DNA of 64,000 nt from Paraspadella gotoi (taxonomy: Eukaryota; Chaetognatha): contig CM119265.1 of assembly GCA_051294375.1 (NCBI GenBank), positions 13,074,124 to 13,138,123 on the forward strand. The letters run 5' to 3'. The position numbers and the translations under genes are program-made. Of the stretch, positions 53,202 to 64,000 are shown in pieces. Below the pieces are notes generated by a model. It had not been told where the DNA came from. It saw only the letters and a list, made by a program, of their open reading frames with translations, and ran no database searches. The first letter of the stretch is position 1. Each line of letters begins with the position of its first letter.

Positions 53202-55963
53202 AAGAAAGTCATTTTACGACATGTGGTTTTCCAAAAGGTCCTTCACAACATCGAGAAATCCTCGAAGCTCATTTGAAATTCAAATTTTCAAAAGCCCGAA
53301 AAAATTTAAGGAGCCAACGAGTTTCGTCTCGAGTACCAAAAATATGGGAATACACAATGGAATACTAAATGTTTTTCGTTACGAATGTAGCTTGATAGTT
53401 AACTCTGATTTCTCTGATTCTGAAGCAAGCCACCTTATTTCCATTTTTGACAAAAACGCAAGGAGACGTCGTTGAAAAGAAATTGCAAAAAATTCGATTT
53501 CGTCATGAAATCAGAGAAGAAGAGGCGACTCAAGGACAAAGACTTAAATCAGTTCCGCTCTTTTATTAGTTTTCTGCTTCGCCTCTCTGTATTTTTACTC
53601 TTCATGGATTTTGAGATTTTTCGCTTTAGTTTTTTAAATAATTTTATTTTGCATGTTTTTCATGGGATAATGGGAAAGTTTTGTAGGATTACATTTTGTA
53701 TCACGAATTTTCCAAATCTTAATAATAATATTGAATATAGTAATATTGAAAAAAATTTAACGATTTTTCTTCCCTAAAGTTGAGTGCCAATTGCCGAATG
53801 TCGGCTCTTTCTTGTCCGCTGTCAACGTTTCATGTTCCGAGTAGGGAATTTCGAGATCCATCATTGTTTTGACCAAAAAACTCGGTTCCTATACATTTTT
53901 TTAGGGCAACAATAAAACTTCCATCCGTATCTTTTATTGTTTTGGTCGGTCGGTCGGTCCGAAGAATGTATAAACAAAAATTGTTTCAGATTCGTGAGCA
54001 ATTCATCTTGGACGAAAATTTAAAAAAAAAAAATATTTTTCTCATTGAGCAAAAGGAGGGTCCCTTTGGCTTCATTTAACCTTCCCTTTCCTCTCCACTT
54101 TTCCTTTTCTTACATTAACTTGGTGCAACTTTGTTTCCTCCCGGCCCTTGCCCCTCGCCTCCGACCCGCGTGCGGAATTTAAGTAACTTTTGACTGATGA
54201 TGAAACGAAAACTTGTCCTAACTTCTTCGCTTTCCCGGACGAGAGAAGGAAATGATTAAAAAAAGAAGAGGCCCCGGAGAAACAACGACGTTACTAACCC
54301 TCTGACCGTCTCTCTCCGTTTGTCTTTTTTTTTGGCCAAGTCGGTGGGATGTGGGTCGAAGTTCGCGGGTTTTATTTGTGGCCGGAACTGCTCAGTTTAG
54401 AGGCCAACCACCTGTTCAGGTTCTTGGAAAGTTGTCATCGTCGGAAAGGTTAAGGGGTTGTTGATAAAGTTTCATTTCTAAGAACAGAGAAAGAACGGCG
54501 CGGCTAATAAAAAGTTGCATATTCGATCTATGTAATACGTAACAAAGAATATATTTATTTTTCAATGTTGAAAAGTTTACTTTAAATAATTCGTGTGCTC
54601 GTGGAAATCTTCAGCAAATATATACCGAGTTATTTTTTTACATTTACGGTTGATGCTTAAGCAAACTTTTGCCTAAAAGCTGGTTTGAGTATTTAAAATA
54701 AGGTTTCACTTCAAACGTGAGAGCTTCGCCCGTCGTATTAAACGCTTTCATCGGAATTAACGGATGAATCGAGAATCGAGATTTTTCACATTCAGATTAG
54801 TTTTGTACCATCAATTAGTTCGACACTCAAAATAAATCTATAAGAAGTATTTTGCGTTCAGTTATTTAAAAAAAAAATACTGCAAACCAAACTTAATCTA
54901 AGACTAAGGACTTGGCATTTAGAAAAAAATCCTTTAAAAACATAAAAAAAAAAAAACTTCTTCGGTTCTTGGTATGCGGACTATGCAAGATTAAAGGTTA
55001 ATTGGGCTTAGAAAACTTTATGTCGCTTATTTGTTTTCATTTTAAACAAATAGAGAAAAGACGAATAAGGAATTCGGAATTTGCCAATTATCGAGTTCGT
55101 CAGTCAGTCAATCTGTCCGTTTGTCTGTTTCTCTGTAGGTCTGTCTTTAATGAGAAAGTACTGGTCCTGATTAGGATTTAAACTCGTATAGCGTTTCAGG
55201 CTTATTTTTCGCAAACGGTTGTAAACTTTGAATTACGCTTTCATCCCTGCTGTGACGTTTGCACTTAACCAAACGAAAGAATAACACTGCTTTGTTTATT
55301 TTTTTATTTTCGAAGATGCTATTAAGTTTTGCGCGCAACAGAGAGGGCGTTGTAAAGAAGACGCCACAATGGTAGAAAGGGAAAGGAAGAAAAAAAGAAC
55401 TAAGAAGGTAAAAGGAGGGGTAGTAAAAGCACAACTGGGAGGAAAAACACGAGGACAGAACGAGAGGGAGTTTTGAGACCTGATTACAAAGTGGTAGAGC
55501 AATAAGTATTAGAAAGCTATTGGATACACGAGAAAAGGTAATATCTTAAGAAAAGGTTGGATTGTTAAAAAAATAATGGGAAAAAATGTAAGATTGAGCG
55601 AGAAATCGATTATTTTCTCTTTAGGAGAAAAGAAATTTGATGATCATGAGAAAACCTACGCCTAGGAAAAAATGAGGAATAAGAGAAAAAAGGGGGAAAA
55701 AAACTAGAGAGTTCCCTAATAATTTTTTTTTTGCGTGACTGTGAATGTAAACAAAAAGATCCTCGTCAATCAAAGAAGTTTATCGATTTGAAAATTAATG
55801 TCGAGGAAATAAAATAAATTAAAATTGGAAAAAATTTTTTTTTCAGAACTCGGACAGGGAAGTGGGGCTGGAGAAAGATAAAAATAAATCACCCCTACTG
55901 ATTAGTGACAAGCGGCATGTTAAAGAGGAAGAATTTTGAGAAAGGGGATAAGAGAAAGGAGAA

Positions 55964-56036
<73 letters not shown>

Positions 56037-56702
56037 AGTGAGTGAAACGAAAAGGGGTTTTTCGAGAAAATCTGTTGACAAATATGATAAAACTCTCCAG
56101 AGACGAAAGTCTTATCGAAGTAATGAAAAAAGAAGCAGAAGTGAAGACTGAGAAAGTGAACATTTGTGACAAGCCAGCCCTTTAAGTTAAAGGAACGTTT
56201 CTCGAAGATAGTAAAAGTATCTTTACGCTTGACTAGAGTTTAATGTTCTGTCGTTGTTGATTTGTTAGTAAGTTTTTAGTGTATTAAGTGGTTTTCTCAC
56301 ACCGACTTGTTTTTAACGGTACACTGGTTTTTGGTGTAAATCAAACAAAACAAAAGCAGATGGAAAGATTAAAGGGTCAAGACGAGAGCATATCTGTTTA
56401 ATTTGCTTTAAATAAATGAAATCAACTTTAAGATTCTTTTCCGTTAAATTATAGTATTGACTTTGGGCGGAGTTAATTCGGAGTTCATTCGTTAAACTCA
56501 AATTCAGATTCTTTACTTCAAAACCCAAATACATGGTGACAATTTTACAAGCGTCGGTAGAAATACGCTGTCATTTGCAAACCAGTGGTTATTTCATTGA
56601 TTTTAAAAATTAGTTGAGTAGAACATATTAAAGTCATTTATGTGTTAAAATTTTATATTGATCAGTTAAGATACGCCTTGGCAATGAATGGAGAAGTTGG
56701 CT

Positions 56703-56712
56703 NNNNNNNNNN
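56703..56712. other. Assembly gap, 10 N
   Basis: Ten N in non-coding sequence; the same placeholder size as at 26408-26417. Confidence 0.95.
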
Positions 56713-56951
56713 AAATAAATAACACATCCGCTGTGTTTAAACTAATAATTTTAGGAAAGGCGGATGAAAGGAGGGCGCCTGTTTTTTTTATTTCTTTTGA
56801 GTTTGTGTCCCTGATTTCTGAGGCGATTCTTGTCGACCTCTGATCTGACCTCCAAGCCGAAAATCCAAAACCGAGTGAGTTCTTTGCAAACGAATTATTT
56901 TTTTCTTTTCTGCAGGATTAACACCACTGAACCAACTCCATTTTAAAATTT

Positions 56952-56991
<40 letters not shown>

Positions 56992-57163
56992 GGTCAAAAT
57001 AACCTGCAAATTTTGTGCTGAAGATCGAGATGGTTTCTAAAACATTCTTGTCTTGAGCTTCTTTAAACTTTTGGGTGCCGTTTTTGTTTTAATTTAAAAC
57101 AGCAAATTTTGTTCAATTTTCAATATCCATCGAAATTCCTAAATAATTTAGTATACAGAAGGG

Positions 57164-57188
57164 NNNNNNNNNNNNNNNNNNNNNNNNN
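57164..57188. other. Assembly gap, 25 N
   Basis: Twenty-five N in non-coding sequence. Confidence 0.95.
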
Positions 57189-58904
57189 TAGGAGTTGATT
57201 GGATGGACGTGGATTTCACAGCTTTCACTTTTGATTGGTTACCTTGAGTATTCTTCCCCTCTCCTCTCTCTTTCTCTTTCTCACGTCCTTCCTTTGCTTC
57301 CTTGCAATTCTATTGCCAATTTCGGATCTTCCAGGTCTTTTCAAATATTTCTTATTTTGTCTCAATTTTTTAAATCGCTCCGATCGACATGGAAACGTAA
57401 ATGAATCTGTTGTCAATATTTCAAAACTCTTTCAATATTTTTGATTTTAGTTGCCTGTATTTCTTTTATTGTAAGTCATTCTGTTTTAATTTTTCGTTTC
57501 CATACATTTGATTTCATAAAAAATCTTTCGACGTTGCCAAAAACAAATTTAAACTTTCATAAAATGAAAATTTTTTTGACATTAAAATCGAAAAACCCCG
57601 CGGGTAATTTTAATCGTTTTTTCTGTTTTCGTTCCCTTGAATTAACTCACAAATTTTTTCCCAAATTTTTGATTTTCTGCTTCGTTTTGCGAATTTGTTC
57701 GTTATTTTAAATCAAGAGAATATTGGCGTTTGAACCTAATTGAAAATAGGAGAAATGCGGTTTCAAGCGGTATGGCATGAAACTGAATGTCTCTTTCTAC
57801 CCGATTTTCTTCTTTTTACGTCTATTCAGATATATATAAAAAAAACTCCTTTTGATAACAACAATAAAATGGCGCGAGCACAAAACTTACTAAAAGGTTT
57901 TTCCATCGTCAGTTTCTCTTTCTTTCTAAAAATCTCACCTTTATTGCATACCAACACGATCGATTTCAAAACAACAAAACAAATATCATAAAACTATTAC
58001 AGACTTCATCATTAAACTTTTTTGATCGGCAAATTCGTATCCAACTTGCGATTGTTTCAAATGTTTCTCGGCTATATTTCCATCCTAATTGTCAAAGGAT
58101 TAGAAAAAGCGTTCCAATTGGAAAGGTTTTGCCTGTTTACTCTGTGAACAATCAAGGCCTTCAACGATGCGCTATTTTGGAAACAAACTCTCAGGCGGGC
58201 ACGGAGAGAGAGGAGAGAGGAGAAAGAGAGACAGAGAGAAGAGGAAGATTGAGTTGCGCCCCCATCTTTCCCCGTTTTTGCGTTCTCTCACTCTCTCAGG
58301 ATTTGTCGGTGAGCAGGTGATTTCTTGAATCCAACGGGCGATGGGTGCGAGATGAGAGAGAGAGACGAGGAGAGACAGATAGACGGATGAGAGACAGCCA
58401 GAGGAGATGAGAGATGTAAATAGAGTAGAAGAGAGAGAGAAGAGGAGGACGTTAATCCTCTCTTTGCCTGGAATCAACAGGATTTCTTTGATCTCCTTTT
58501 TTTGTGAAAAGAGAATCAAAGATTTTCCATCTTTTTCTCATTTAATCTTTGGTTTGACAAATTTTTCGAGAAGCTTCCGTCGGACTAAGTTTCTTTGTTT
58601 TTGTTTCGGTCTGCATTAAAAGACATATCCTATTTAAAAAAATTAATTTACTTTTCTTCGATAACAAATTTTTGCAAACTTTGCTTTCGTACAATTCACT
58701 TCAAACCTTACTCATCTTTTATTACGCCAAGCTTCAAATTAAAAAAAAACTCGAGTACAACAAAAAAGAGCGGCGTTTAGATTTCTTTTATGAGTTCTTC
58801 TCCATGTTTCAAGGTCTTGCCCATTTAACAAAAGCTTCCTTTTGCGATTTTCGTCTAGGATGTGACATCAAGACGAAAATCCCAACATTAGGACTCTGCC
58901 TCCG

Positions 58905-59103
58905 CAAATTTAAAGAAGAAAAAAAAAGAAAGATAAAGATAAAAGTAAAAAAGAAGAGAAGGAAAGCGAAGAAGGAAGAGGGAAGAAGAAGGAAGAAAGA
59001 AGGAGAAGGGAAGGAAGGATCGAGGGGAAGAGGAAAGGAAGGAAGGGAAGGAAGGAAGGATAGGAAGGAAGGAAGAGGAAGGAAGGGAAGGAAGGAAGGA
59101 AGG
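58905..59103. repeat. GGAA/GAAGGAAG-rich array
   Basis: Purine-only array on the + strand, degenerate at the left and nearly pure GGAA units at the right. The open frames across it are low-complexity. Confidence 0.9.
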
Positions 59104-59689
59104 TGAGTGACAGAAAAAGAAGAGATAATAAAACGGAAAGAATTTAAAATTGTTGATATAAAAACTATCTTTACTGTTCGCACGAATTTTTCGTTAACAT
59201 ATCGTTTAACCTCGGCCAACAAAAAAAAGCAGGGAAAGAAAATTTGTCACCTATGTTTGCTTTTATGTCTTGCCGACAAAGGCATTCAACCGAATGTGTT
59301 TTGTTTCCATTTTAAAAATATTCGGTGACTTCGAGAATATTTTTGTATTCTTAAGACTAATAATGTTCCTCAGAAATAGTAATCAAACCAGACCCAAAAA
59401 AATTTACATATACCAAAATAACGTTACATAAATTAATAAAAAGTATATCTTCCCAAGTAATGGAATCAACGGCGATGCGTGTCTGTGACCTCGATTATAG
59501 TTGCGCTTTCCTCTTTTCAATATTAATCACGTCCAAATTATCAATTTGTTAAACGCTTGTTTGTACAATGTTCATTTTTCAAGATTTCAAGAGAGTAATC
59601 ACTAACGAGAGGCAATGGCCATCATGAGGAAAAGACAAAATTACGCTTCGTGGCGAAACAAAACTTTGCTACAAAAAAACTAATCGTCG

Positions 59690-61643
59690 TCGTCGTCGTC
59701 GTTCACGCCCGCGTTGGAACATTCGGACGTTCTTTCGTCGCATCTCCGTTCTCTTGAGTTGCGCTTACGAAAGGTAAGAAAAGCAGATCGGCTTTTTTAG
59801 AAAGGAATCCTTCAATCTTCAAATTAATTTTTCAAACTTAATTTGGCGCGTTAAAACTTTTCTCCAAATAATCTTTTCTCCGAATCTTTCTTAACCGCCT
59901 CCCACCACCAACCCACCCTATCCCGCCCTCTCCGACGATCTCTTCAAGGCTGGGCGACCAAGACTTGACGAGCAGCGCCTGCGCCTCTCCCCTTTCGCCT
60001 TTTCGGTCCACCTCGATTTGCGTGCGCCGACTTCGTCAGAATCACCCAGCCTTCTACTCTAACCATCTGCGGAGATCACGGGTTGCCGACGTCGCCAGGA
60101 AGGGCTTCAAATGCCTCGCAGAGTGAGGGCTAGGAATTTGTTTTGCTTGCTTGCCTGAACTTATTGGCTAAATTTTTCCTACTATGTTTAATTTTTATGG
60201 TTGTTTCTTTTTTTTTCTTTCTATCTTTCTGTCTTTGTTTCATTCTTATTCTTCGGACTTCGTTATTCACAAGAGTAATCCAAAGAGTGCTGGGTTGTTG
60301 TCCGATCAAATCCCGCTGTCGAATGCTGGGAATTACTACAGTCTTTTTCTCGAAATCAGTACGACTGAGCGTCAACGGATCCTCTGGGTAAAATTAATAT
60401 AAAATTAACGGTTGATGCCGATTTTCAATCAATATGCCTTTCGTAAATTTTGCAAGACGTCTATTTACTATCTTCATCTTTACAAACCTCGCTCCGTAAC
60501 TAACTATTTTCAATTGTTTTCGTAAATTAACTGTGTTTCCTGAACCTAATTGTAACAACAAGGGGTGCTATGGTTCATTATTAGCGTCCTTTACAGTTTA
60601 TTTGTATGTTAAAGCTCCTAATGAATTTAATCAAAGCATTAAAAAAATTCACGTCATTCTATTTCCGAAGCATGTCTCCCTAGAGGAAGTTTTTGTTTCA
60701 AACTCAACATATTGTCATTTAGATCTTACCGTAGTGATTCATATCCTATTTTCCAGACGAGAAACGTCCCTTTAATTTCCAACTCTGCTGTCGATTCTTA
60801 CCCAATCGCACGAATGTTGATCTTGATATCTGATTTCTGAATTCGACTGAATCTTGTTCCAAATAATTCGCATCGAGACTCCGCGACGAGAAAGCCTCCC
60901 ACTTTTCGACTAATACATATTCACTAACAAGCAAGAAGATTCACTCATTAGTTTTAGTCTTAAGATATGTTTTTTCGATAATTGTTGCATGCTGATGTTA
61001 ATTACTAACTAAACAGTAAGATCCTTTCTGTCCTCATTTCTCGTTTCGTGTATTTGATGGAGTGCAGACGGTTTCGCAAGAGGGAATGTGCTGTTGAGTT
61101 TTCCGCTTTCTGGATGGAGAATTATTGGAGATTGATCAATTTGGAGTTCCTATTTAAACTGAATGATGCAATATCGTGAATTAAATTTATATTTTATTAT
61201 ACTAATAAAAACAATTAATTAATAATAATTATAATATAAAAATAATTGATAACAACAGATATTTCAAAAATAATAATTAATGAATATTACGTTAATAATT
61301 TGTGAATCTTGTTGTGCGTTAGCGATTGGTAGTGCGTTACCCTTGAACTCATCACTGCCTCCACACGTCACAGTGGATTGCACCGAGGTCCAACTAACAA
61401 CAGTCAAGGTATAATATGAAACGGACTGTGAATGGGTCTAGAAAACTTTGTATGAATATTACGTCTAGTGAGCTCTAAGATATAGTCATCCAAGCTCGGT
61501 CGTTTCGGCCAAGAATGATGAAGAATAATTCTTCAGCTCGTTATAGAAATTCAACGAAATATCAAGTAGAAATAAATTCGAATTTGCCAACCGAAGCAAT
61601 GATCTCTCCTTCCTCCCTCTCTCTCTCCTCTCTCTCTCTTTCG

Positions 61644-61675
<32 letters not shown>

Positions 61676-61781
61676 GTCCTTTTACATTTATTTTTAGACG
61701 TCCCTTGACGACAGCGTCGGCCCTCTCTCGGTCGCCGACGCCAGCGACGCCGCCAAAAGACGACGCCGCCTCCAGCGGCTG
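59690..61781 (+). CDS. Candidate exons of an unidentified + strand gene
   Basis: Four GC-richer islands look like spliced exons on the + strand. Each has a pyrimidine-rich lead or a clean donor: about 59690-59773 (donor CGAAAG|GTAAGA), about 59960-60129 (acceptor TTCAAG), about 60294-60387 (pyrimidine-rich lead; donor CTCTGG|GTAAAA), about 61331-61408 (donor GTCAAG|GTATAA), then an exon from 61698 (acceptor TTTTTAG) to a TAA at 61782-61784. The last junction is phase-consistent and gives VQLTTVK followed by TSLDDSVGPLSVADASDA. Upstream frames are ambiguous, since more than one reading survives splicing, so I give no full protein. I recognise no domain. The boundaries and the assumption of one gene are inference. 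Confidence 0.3.
61614..61672. repeat. (CT)n tract before candidate exon at 61698
   Basis: Interrupted CT microsatellite that also provides a long polypyrimidine lead into the acceptor at 61696-61697. Confidence 0.85.
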
Positions 61782-63177
61782 TAAAAATCACGCGGCGCCC
61801 CTCTGCATAGCCGTTCCAACGCCGATTTCGTCGGCGATAATATCCCTACCGTCGTCCCCTTTGTTCATCGGTTCGTCCTCTCGGAACTTAAAAGAAACTT
61901 CGACGACGACCCAAAAGATTTTTTTTTATCCGTACGAGTCTCGTTTTGTCAAAATGTACTTTTCGATGTCGAAAATATAAAGAGAGCGGATAATAATTTT
62001 TTTTTTATTATTTGGTATTTCCTTCAATTTTAAACACGCCGGAGAAAGAATCGTATTAAGTTATCTTCGTTACGAGGTTTGACTCGAAAGAGAAAATCTA
62101 AATCCTCTGCCAGTTTCCATCTACCCACCACACTTTCCTTTTCCCTATTGTTATTGTCTTACCCTCTCCGCCACACCTTTTGCCGTCCTCTCGCTCTCAT
62201 TTCTTGCCCTCCTAAAAAAAGGTGGATTGGAGAAATGCCAGTGGTGAATCTCGGAGTGAAGCGAGAGAAAAAAAGGAGAGAAGTGAGGTTAGGGAAAAAG
62301 AAACGAACGCCTTATTTTTTTTTCGAAAGAATAAGGGGGAAATATTAGTCGCGATTACTCTTGAACTTTGTCGAAAAAGGAAGAATTTTATTGGCGGAAG
62401 GAAGAATTTTAAAGGCCAACGAAAGAGAGAAAAATCCTGTCTGTGGAACTTGAGAAAACTAAAACAGCGGATTTTAAAAAAGAAAAAAACAGAGAAAATT
62501 GGCCATTTTCTGTGTTAGAGTAAATGCCCAAACCCAGAATTTAACCGAGGTAATCCATTTTAAAAATTTTAAAAAAATCCAAAACAAATCGAAAACTTCC
62601 TCGAATAGGACCTTCATCGTTCAATCTCTCAAGTGAAAAATGAAGTAAGATTTTATAAGAATTGGTTTACTATTGAAATTTCTGAGCGTTAAGGAATGAA
62701 GATGAATATAAAAAACATTTGAAATTATTTGGCAAATAAACACTGCTTATGGACAGAAATTCTCAATCTGAAAGCTACTTCTAATAAAAAACTTTCTCTA
62801 AATTTTTTTTCGTAATAATTGAATACAATTTTTATTCGAACTAATTTTTTTCGTATTGCGTCATTGGTTTCAATTTGGTCATGCAAAAGAACGTAGGAGT
62901 GCAAAATTGCGGAAGTATACAAAATAGGCGTAAATTCTAAATGCTAAATCGTTGTGCACATTCGCTTATATGACGATAAATCCAAATTAAAACAAAAAAA
63001 ACATAGTTTTCAATGAAAGGACGCAACATTTAACACAGTCACTGTGATTCATCTGCCCGCTAAAAAAAATAACATAGAATAAACATAAGATTGCAAAATG
63101 CTATCCAGAAGGTATTTTTTAAACTCTGGCTATTTTGTTTTTATATTGTTAAGCATTTTTATAACGATGTTTTTCAG

Positions 63178-63444
63178 CGCTCTATTACGCCCCTGGCGGA
63201 AAAGGCTTTGCCCTGTCGAAATAAAAAGCTCATTTCACATAGTTCAACTTCAAAACTTGCGTCGGTCCGCGGCCAGTCGAATCATCTCCGAAAGCAGTTG
63301 GGTTCGTCGGGATCGAGACTCCAGCGGCGCCTCCGAACAGCGTCTTTAAGTCCGAACGAAATTTCGCGGACAAAAGGTTACGAAGAATTTGGCGATACGA
63401 AATTGCAGAGGCGAACCACATTCAGGGGAAAGTCGAGGCGGTGA
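63178..63444 (+). CDS. Candidate terminal exon, Ser/Arg-rich, unidentified
   Basis: A canonical acceptor (TTTTTCAG, AG at 63176-63177) opens an 88-codon frame to a TGA at 63442-63444. Codon choice resembles that of the slo and BTBD8-like exons. The peptide is basic and serine-rich with sites of the RRxxS/T kind (RRLRTASLSPNE, LQRRTTFRG), as in cytoplasmic tails of membrane proteins, but I do not recognise it. A second frame (about 63351-63829) is also open and GC-rich after this stop. A frame switch by indel or an alternative exon is therefore possible. It may continue the candidate gene at 59.7-61.8 kb. Confidence 0.3.
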   Translation, partial: RSITPLAEKALPCRNKKLISHSSTSKLASVRGQSNHLRKQLGSSGSRLQRRLRTASLSPNEISRTKGYEEFGDTKLQRRTTFRGKSRR

Positions 63445-64000
63445 AGAGGGCGTCATTCGCGGCGAAAGGTCGAAGACGCGGACGCGGCAGCTTCGAGGGG
63501 AAACGCCCGCGCCGGAGGAAGACGCAGGAGCGACGCTGTACCGCTGGCGACGAATTCCGGCGATGGAATTTCCTCGGCGCCTTCTTTCTCGCCCAGAGAA
63601 AGGCGTCAGTCTGAACGATCTTGAAAAAGACACCACTGGAACCCCACATGACAACGAAGAAGGAGGCCGACGACGACGGAAACGCGGAATGACGACGTCC
63701 GTTCCCAATCGGACACTTCCGTCTTTTCGTACAATTCTTCGCTTTTCTGAGTGGAAAAAAATAAATATATTGTTGTTTGCATCGATTTTAACTCAGTTGA
63801 AACCACCTCTTTCACTATTTTACAATTGATTTCTTTAGTGTCACCTAATAGGATTCCGTGAACATCCATCCGTGAACGATGGAGAGGGTGACGATTGGAA
63901 GTCCCGCGACAACAAATCATTGAGGTTACGAAATACCAGCGTTGCCTGGAAACGAAATTAATTTTTAAAAATAGAATTATTAAAAACTATTTAAGTAGGT
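63445..64000. other. Right edge, GC-richer then AT-rich, unassigned
   Basis: GC-rich to about 63720, then AT-rich. Several overlapping open frames exist on both strands and none is decisive. No repeat or RNA gene is seen. Confidence 0.4.

Larger units (their letters stand above)
51342..59683. other. AT-rich stretch with gaps and simple repeats
   Basis: No gene is firmly supported. The P450 promoter should lie just right of 51342 but shows no clear motif. The stretch includes a purine-rich block (52.36-52.86 kb), GA (55967-56033), CT (56957-56989), a GGAA-type array (58905-59103) and N gaps at 56703-56712 and 57164-57188. One exon-like island at 53.0-53.2 kb is listed separately. Confidence 0.5.

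Noticed and set aside
60130-60387. Minus-strand reading of the 60.3 kb island (FEKKTVVIPSIRQRDLIGQQ)
   Set aside because: The peptide looks plausible, but the long pyrimidine lead and the donor at 60387/60388 both support the + strand; kept only as an alternative.

Overview
This is a eukaryotic, AT-rich window with intron-containing genes, GT-AG splice sites, long simple-sequence arrays and four N-filled scaffold gaps. The best protein matches, judged by memory only, are to ecdysozoan animals. The BK-channel gene reads more like fly and nematode Slo1 than vertebrate KCNMA1. I cannot narrow it further (arthropod, tardigrade, nematode relative or similar).

Three protein-coding genes are well supported. 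(1) Positions 1000-9145, + strand: a 12-exon, 2151-codon BTBD8-like gene with two BTB domains, a BACK-like helical region and a very long disordered tail carrying repeated short motifs. (2) Positions 11520-28670, - strand: a 21-exon slowpoke/Slo1 calcium-activated potassium channel. All exon phases fit except for one missing base in the pore exon. (3) Positions 49478-51341, - strand: a five-exon, 496-residue microsomal cytochrome P450 of the CYP2-clan type. Genes 1 and 2 converge tail to tail with 2.4 kb between their stop codons.

The rest is mostly non-coding. The left edge has a degenerate CCCTAA-type tract and a possible broken exon. Positions 28.7-49.4 kb form a long intergenic stretch full of GA, GAAA, CTTT and similar arrays. 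It contains a large inverted duplication (about 2.8 kb per arm, 32.87-38.64 kb) whose right arm stops at a 25-N gap. Positions 51.3-64 kb are AT-rich with scattered GC-richer, exon-like islands (53.1, 59.7-60.1, 60.3, 61.3, 61.7 and 63.2 kb). These probably belong to one or more + strand genes that I cannot identify.

The main points for a second look are: an in-frame candidate cassette exon in the slo RCK1 region; the single-base frameshift just after the K+ selectivity filter; the ambiguous slo N-terminus (signal peptide or splice acceptor); repeated hydrophobic and Trp-Gly motifs in the BTBD8 tail; the giant palindrome; a dispersed AT-rich inverted-repeat element found in two slo introns; an Ala in the P450 haem-loop signature; and an open frame that continues past a stop at 61.78 kb.
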